This document shows positions 6,149 through 9,129 of a DNA stretch of 9,129 nt, in pieces (the stretch's first letter is position 1; every line of letters starts with the position of its first letter). A program made the position numbers and the translations under genes. The stretch is from an uncultured Lachnospiraceae bacterium (GTDB taxonomy: Bacteria > Bacillota_A > Clostridia > Lachnospirales > Lachnospiraceae): NCBI GenBank assembly GCA_910585355.1, contig CAJUDN010000084.1, positions 1 to 9,129 of the forward strand, given 5' to 3'. Under the pieces are notes generated by a model that made no database searches, was not told the origin of the DNA, and saw only the letters and a program-made list of their open reading frames with translations.

Positions 6149-6168
6149 GCACAGACCTGCCGAGACGT

Positions 6169-6444
6169 TCATGCTTTCTTTTCTTTTATCTGGCCTATGG
6201 CGTAAAGAACCACCTGTATGGTTACATCCTTCTCCTTATCCGCCAAAAGCGTCACGTATTCCCCTTCCCGTTTCACAACGGTGCCTACGATTCCTCCGAT
6301 GGTAATAACCACATCACCAGGGACGATAGAGTCGTGGAGCTCCTTTATTTTCCTCTGTTTTTTCTTATTGGGAATATAGATAAACAAGTACATGGCAAGG
6401 AAAACAAGGACTCCATAGGCGCCGAAAAGCAGCAATGGTGACAT
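6169..6444 (-). CDS. yajC: YajC-like preprotein translocase accessory protein
   Basis: This 91-residue protein has the YajC layout: one N-terminal membrane helix (about residues 4-24), a basic stop-transfer stretch (P-N-K-K-K-Q-R-K, 25-32), then a small cytoplasmic beta domain with the family signature G-D-V-V-I-T-I-G-G-I-V-G-T-V (43-56). YajC associates with SecDF near the SecYEG channel; it is not essential in the organisms studied. The ATG at 6444 follows AGAGGA at proper spacing. The gene starts 16 nt after the amidohydrolase stop, so it is the fourth gene of that cluster. No secD, secF or tgt is adjacent within the window, which is unusual. It may be a second, specialised copy. Confidence 0.88.
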   Translation of the reverse strand: MSPLLLFGAYGVLVFLAMYLFIYIPNKKKQRKIKELHDSIVPGDVVITIGGIVGTVVKREGEYVTLLADKEKDVTIQVVLYAIGQIKEKKA

Positions 6445-6460
6445 ATGCAATTCCTCTCTT

Positions 6461-7642
6461 CTATTCCATTCCCAGGAATTTCTCAACAATCTTTACAAAC
6501 ACGGCGGATCCAATCCAGAACACATCCTCATCCACATTGAATTTTGGATTGTGATGGGGAACATCCGTATGTTTTTCCGGGTTGGAGGAGCTTAAGAACA
6601 TGAAAGCGCCGGGAACCTGATTCACATAATACGCAAAATCCTCGCCGCCCATATTGGGGGCGTCCACATGGTCAATGACCATATCCTTTCCGACAATCTC
6701 AGCCGCGCATTCGCAGGCCAGCTTCGCCATATCCGGATTGTTGATAACCGGCGGCGCACCCCAGATCATCTCATACTCCACTTCACCGCGGAACGCTTTG
6801 GCCGTTGCCTCTGCAATCTCGCCGATTCTTTTGGCCAGCTCCTGGCGGACGTCTTCTTCCACAGCACGGATGGTGCCTTCAAGCAGAGCCTCCGACGGAA
6901 TTACATTGTAAGCGAATCCGGCTTCCATATGGCCGATGGTAAGAACCGACGGTTTCACGGCTGAAATCTCTCTGGCGATGATTTCCTGAAGATTGATTAC
7001 AATGTGGGAAGCGATACTTATGGGGTCAACGCCCTTTTCCGGCGTGGAGCCATGACAGCCGTTTCCCTTCACCTTAATGACAAATTTATCGAAGGAAGCC
7101 ATGCAGCATCCGGGCGTGCAGATTACGGTTCCGGCCTTAATCTCCCTGGAAAGAATGGTTCCGATATGGGTTCCGAAAATCGCGTCCACGCCCTCTAAGC
7201 CGCCTTCTTTAATGGTACGCTCCGCTCCTCTGGAGCCCTCTTCATCTGTCTGGAACAGAAGGCGGACATTTCCCGGAATCTGGGCCTTATTTTCATTCAA
7301 AACCTTCGCGGCCCCCAGCAGCATAGTCATATGGGTATCGTGGCCGCAGCCGTGCATGCAGCCCTCATGGGTGGAAATATAGTCCACATCATTGGCCTCT
7401 AAAATGGGAAGGGCATCCATATCCGTTCGGAGCGCTATGGTCTTTCCGGGCTTTCCTCCCTTAATCTCCGCAATCAGGCCGCTATCGCTTTTATTCTCCG
7501 TGAAGGGAATCCCCATTTCTGTAAGACGGGCCATCACGTAAGCCTTCGTCTTCGGAAGATTGCCTCCGACTTCCGGAATTTTATGAAGCTCTCTCCTCAT
7601 AGCAACCAATTCATTCTGCAAATCTTTACATTTTTCCCACAT
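6461..7642 (-). CDS. M20D-family metal-dependent amidohydrolase/peptidase
   Basis: 393 residues, a normal length for M20D enzymes (N-acyl-amino-acid, hippurate or aminobenzoyl-glutamate type hydrolases), which cleave an amide bond using two metal ions in the cytoplasm. Visible motifs are RTDMDALP (72-79), MHGCGHDTH (96-104; Cys99 and His101 as likely metal ligands), FQTDEEG (130-136; Glu134/Glu135 catalytic and metal), H159 in GTH, the lid-domain motif CHGSTPEKG (196-204), MGGEDFAYY (331-339) and HHNPKF (363-368; the last metal His). Two places depart from the usual family pattern: TDEE instead of PAEE, and Glu202 where a His commonly follows the Pro. The ATG at 7642 has GAGAGG seven bases upstream; longer starts overlap the preceding gene and lack support. 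Its place after two membrane proteins suggests that it processes what they import. Confidence 0.93.
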   Translation of the reverse strand: MWEKCKDLQNELVAMRRELHKIPEVGGNLPKTKAYVMARLTEMGIPFTENKSDSGLIAEIKGGKPGKTIALRTDMDALPILEANDVDYISTHEGCMHGCGHDTHMTMLLGAAKVLNENKAQIPGNVRLLFQTDEEGSRGAERTIKEGGLEGVDAIFGTHIGTILSREIKAGTVICTPGCCMASFDKFVIKVKGNGCHGSTPEKGVDPISIASHIVINLQEIIAREISAVKPSVLTIGHMEAGFAYNVIPSEALLEGTIRAVEEDVRQELAKRIGEIAEATAKAFRGEVEYEMIWGAPPVINNPDMAKLACECAAEIVGKDMVIDHVDAPNMGGEDFAYYVNQVPGAFMFLSSSNPEKHTDVPHHNPKFNVDEDVFWIGSAVFVKIVEKFLGME

Positions 7643-7658
7643 ACAATAACCTCTCTTT

Positions 7659-8327
7659 CTATGATGCCAACATACCTTTCTGATAAAATACTCTTGCAAT
7701 CAGCAGAGTTCCGAATACGGTGCAGACAATAACGGCCGCCGCCGGAAGCCCTGTAAACATCTTAAGAATCACAGGAATCAAAAGAGCGAATACAGCGATT
7801 TTCGGATATTTGATGGCAAAGTTTCCGAAGGTTGCTCCAAAAATCGCAGAGCTTGCATATTTGGTAAGGCCTGCCACAATAAACTCCGGAAGCACTGCCA
7901 GAACAGCGCCGCCGATAATCACTGCGGAAGTGGTGCCAATCAGGTTTGTCACGATGGAACCGCAGATAGCCATGGTGGAAACGACTTCCGCCTGAATGGT
8001 TCCGGTCTCTGATTTTGTCACATCCAGAGCCAGCGCCGCGCAGGGCACCCTCATGTTTCCAATATTACCGGATAAAAAGCTTAAATATGTACCAGTCATG
8101 CCAAGAGCCGCATAATAGGAAATGGGCTCCACAAAATAGAATGCGCCAAAAGACGCCGCAACCATGCCCCATGCCGTAAGAATCGTGCTCACTGGCGGCC
8201 AGCAATTATACGTGGTACAAAGCCAGATTACCGGCAAAAACGCTGTAAGGGCGGCAAGGATATTGGTGGGCGAACCAATCCGCATACTGTCTTTTTTCCA
8301 TTGTTTCATTAATTCTTTTTCGTTCAT
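7659..8327 (-). CDS. Polytopic membrane protein, putative permease subunit
   Basis: 222 residues with six or seven hydrophobic helices (roughly 22-40, 46-66, 70-88, 114-133, 135-153, 177-190, 194-213) after a short charged N-terminus. A notable polar stretch between helices, S-G-N-I-G-N-M-R-V-P (86-95), could be a substrate-binding or re-entrant loop. The ATG at 8327 has AAGGAGG six bases upstream. It starts 20 nt after the DUF5058-like gene and ends 16 nt before the M20 hydrolase gene. I cannot name its family. The fixed order of two small polytopic proteins plus a cytoplasmic hydrolase suggests that it forms a two-part transporter with its upstream neighbour. Confidence 0.85.
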   Translation of the reverse strand: MNEKELMKQWKKDSMRIGSPTNILAALTAFLPVIWLCTTYNCWPPVSTILTAWGMVAASFGAFYFVEPISYYAALGMTGTYLSFLSGNIGNMRVPCAALALDVTKSETGTIQAEVVSTMAICGSIVTNLIGTTSAVIIGGAVLAVLPEFIVAGLTKYASSAIFGATFGNFAIKYPKIAVFALLIPVILKMFTGLPAAAVIVCTVFGTLLIARVFYQKGMLAS

Positions 8328-8347
8328 ATTCTGCCTCCTTTATCCCC

Positions 8348-9067
8348 TTACATAAAAAGCTGGTCGTAACCAACCGCGAAAATCATTCCGATGATCATTG
8401 CAATTCCCAGGGAATACTCCATAAGCTTAGGGATTTTCCTGCATACGGTTTTCACCAGAATCACCATGGAGACAGCTCCTGTAAGAACCGCCAGGGTATT
8501 TCCCACTCCTTTTAAGATTTCGCCCGCATTAAGATAACCGAAAATGCCAAGAGAGCAGGCGCCGCTTAAAACCACCAGCCACTTCATATCGCCGCCGGAT
8601 ACCTTATTTCTTAAGTTTTCCAGTGACGGCGTTGCCACGCCGGTAAAAAGAAGCCATCCTGCGCCGTTTAATGCCATGGTAAACCAGGACACCGCAAGGC
8701 ACAGCAAGGTATACTGCTCAGAGCCAAGAGCCACTCCGCATGCATCCGCGCCAATGTTGGCGGCGGAAAGCTCTGTGGCGGCCGCACCGATGATGGAAAG
8801 TCGAAGCCATGCCATTGGGCCGCCGATAGAAGCCATAAGTCCGACCATGACAATGAAGACACCCAGAGCCGGACCAATGGCGGAAATCAGGCCCACGCGG
8901 AACGCCTCTTTGGGAATGGTCGGATCAATCCTGGCTTCCTTTGTCATCTTACTGCACTGTCTCATGTACAGCACCGTCTGAAGCAGGGATACAAATACGG
9001 TAAATCCGCAGAGCACCCAGAGGATCGACGAATTGGAAACCTGTTGGACTTGTTCAATGTTACTCAT
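8348..9067 (-). CDS. DUF5058-like membrane protein, putative permease subunit
   Basis: 239 residues with about six hydrophobic helices (14-35, 56-80, 118-140, 162-178, 184-206, 216-233). A long polar/small-residue region at 82-117 contains G-A-A-A-T-E-L-S-A-A-N-I-G-A-D (94-108) and could be a substrate site. The N-terminal S-S-I-L-W-V-L-C-G-F and overall length recall the DUF5058 family of uncharacterised bacterial membrane proteins; this is recalled from the family pattern, not searched. The ATG at 9067 lies nine bases after GGGGG. It is the first gene of the cluster in the window. The partner and hydrolase downstream suggest import of an amide or peptide substrate. Confidence 0.8.
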   Translation of the reverse strand: MSNIEQVQQVSNSSILWVLCGFTVFVSLLQTVLYMRQCSKMTKEARIDPTIPKEAFRVGLISAIGPALGVFIVMVGLMASIGGPMAWLRLSIIGAAATELSAANIGADACGVALGSEQYTLLCLAVSWFTMALNGAGWLLFTGVATPSLENLRNKVSGGDMKWLVVLSGACSLGIFGYLNAGEILKGVGNTLAVLTGAVSMVILVKTVCRKIPKLMEYSLGIAMIIGMIFAVGYDQLFM

Positions 9068-9087
9068 AAATAATAACCCCCTTTATA

Positions 9088-9096
9088 ATTGTAACA
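9088..9096 (-). promoter_or_regulatory. Possible extended -10 promoter of the permease/amidohydrolase cluster
   Basis: TGT-TACAAT on the minus strand fits an extended -10 element (TGn upstream of a 5/6 -10 match). No convincing -35 is present at 16-18 nt. The implied 5' UTR would be only about 15 nt. The cluster may instead start upstream of the window. Confidence 0.3.
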
Positions 9097-9099
9097 GTT

Positions 9100-9111
9100 C
9101 AGACAGGTCTG
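9100..9111. promoter_or_regulatory. Short inverted repeat upstream of the cluster, possible operator
   Basis: CAGAC-AG-GTCTG is a perfect 5-bp inverted repeat with a 2-nt centre, immediately upstream of the possible extended -10 element. Position and symmetry fit a dimeric repressor or activator site, but the arms are short and no regulator gene is visible. Confidence 0.25.
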
Positions 9112-9129
9112 TGCGTTCCCCCGTTACCG

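Noticed and set aside
6147..6157. 11-nt match GCACAGACCTG shared in opposite orientation with the cluster's upstream region (about 9104-9114)
   Set aside because: A match of this length is expected by chance several times in a 9-kb window when both strands are compared.
6086..6172. N-terminal extension of the 122-residue protein with a Cys-rich motif (C-x2-C-P-C)
   Set aside because: The extension is a translation of the hairpin at 6116-6148; a good ribosome binding site and internal ATG at 6085 fit better.
8544..8981. 145-codon plus-strand frame opposite the DUF5058-like gene
   Set aside because: Antisense shadow of a membrane-protein gene; its composition is the mirror of the real frame and no initiation signal is present.
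1..9129. CRISPR arrays, tRNA or rRNA genes, transposases, phage genes
   Set aside because: No regularly spaced repeats, cloverleaf sequences, rRNA signatures or transposase/integrase motifs were seen on either strand.

Overview
The window looks like chromosome of a Clostridia member (Bacillota), most likely Lachnospiraceae. This rests on a tRNA-sensing T-box leader ahead of leuS, strong purine-rich ribosome binding sites, mid-range GC and clostridial-type proteins; the genus is an inference. Every convincing gene is on the minus strand, so the window reads from its right end to its left.

Layout in order of transcription. (1) A tight cluster begins near 9100: a DUF5058-like membrane protein (8348-9067), a second polytopic membrane protein (7659-8327), an M20D-type metal amidohydrolase (6461-7642) and a YajC-like protein (6169-6444). 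Gaps are only 16-20 nt. A strong hairpin (6116-6148) follows, then a four-helix membrane protein (5717-6085) and a 50-residue single-pass protein (5572-5724) that overlaps it by 8 nt. The simplest reading is a two-subunit permease that supplies an N-acyl amino acid or peptide to a cytoplasmic hydrolase; the substrate is unknown. (2) Next is leuS (2762-5173) with its own promoter, a leucine-specific T-box leader (specifier CTC) and an intrinsic terminator on each side. (3) A 600-nt gap (2159-2761) holds the leuS terminator, a 30-codon ORF, a structured repeat, a good promoter, and a leader with a possible 42-codon ORF. (4) Last is an S9-family serine peptidase (170-2158). Its final codons and stop lie inside a second copy of the repeat, and the remaining DNA to position 1 is a chain of hairpins.

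The most unusual feature is this 61-bp repeat (127-187 and 2504-2564, 55/61 identical, same orientation). In both copies the same in-frame TAA closes a reading frame ending R-E-(S/P)-V-S, and in both the stop is followed by a conserved hairpin and then by copy-specific hairpins. It behaves like a dispersed 3'-end module that supplies a stop codon and a structured 3' UTR. The permease pair plus M20 hydrolase is the best candidate for an undescribed metabolic system. The rest is housekeeping or ordinary metabolism.
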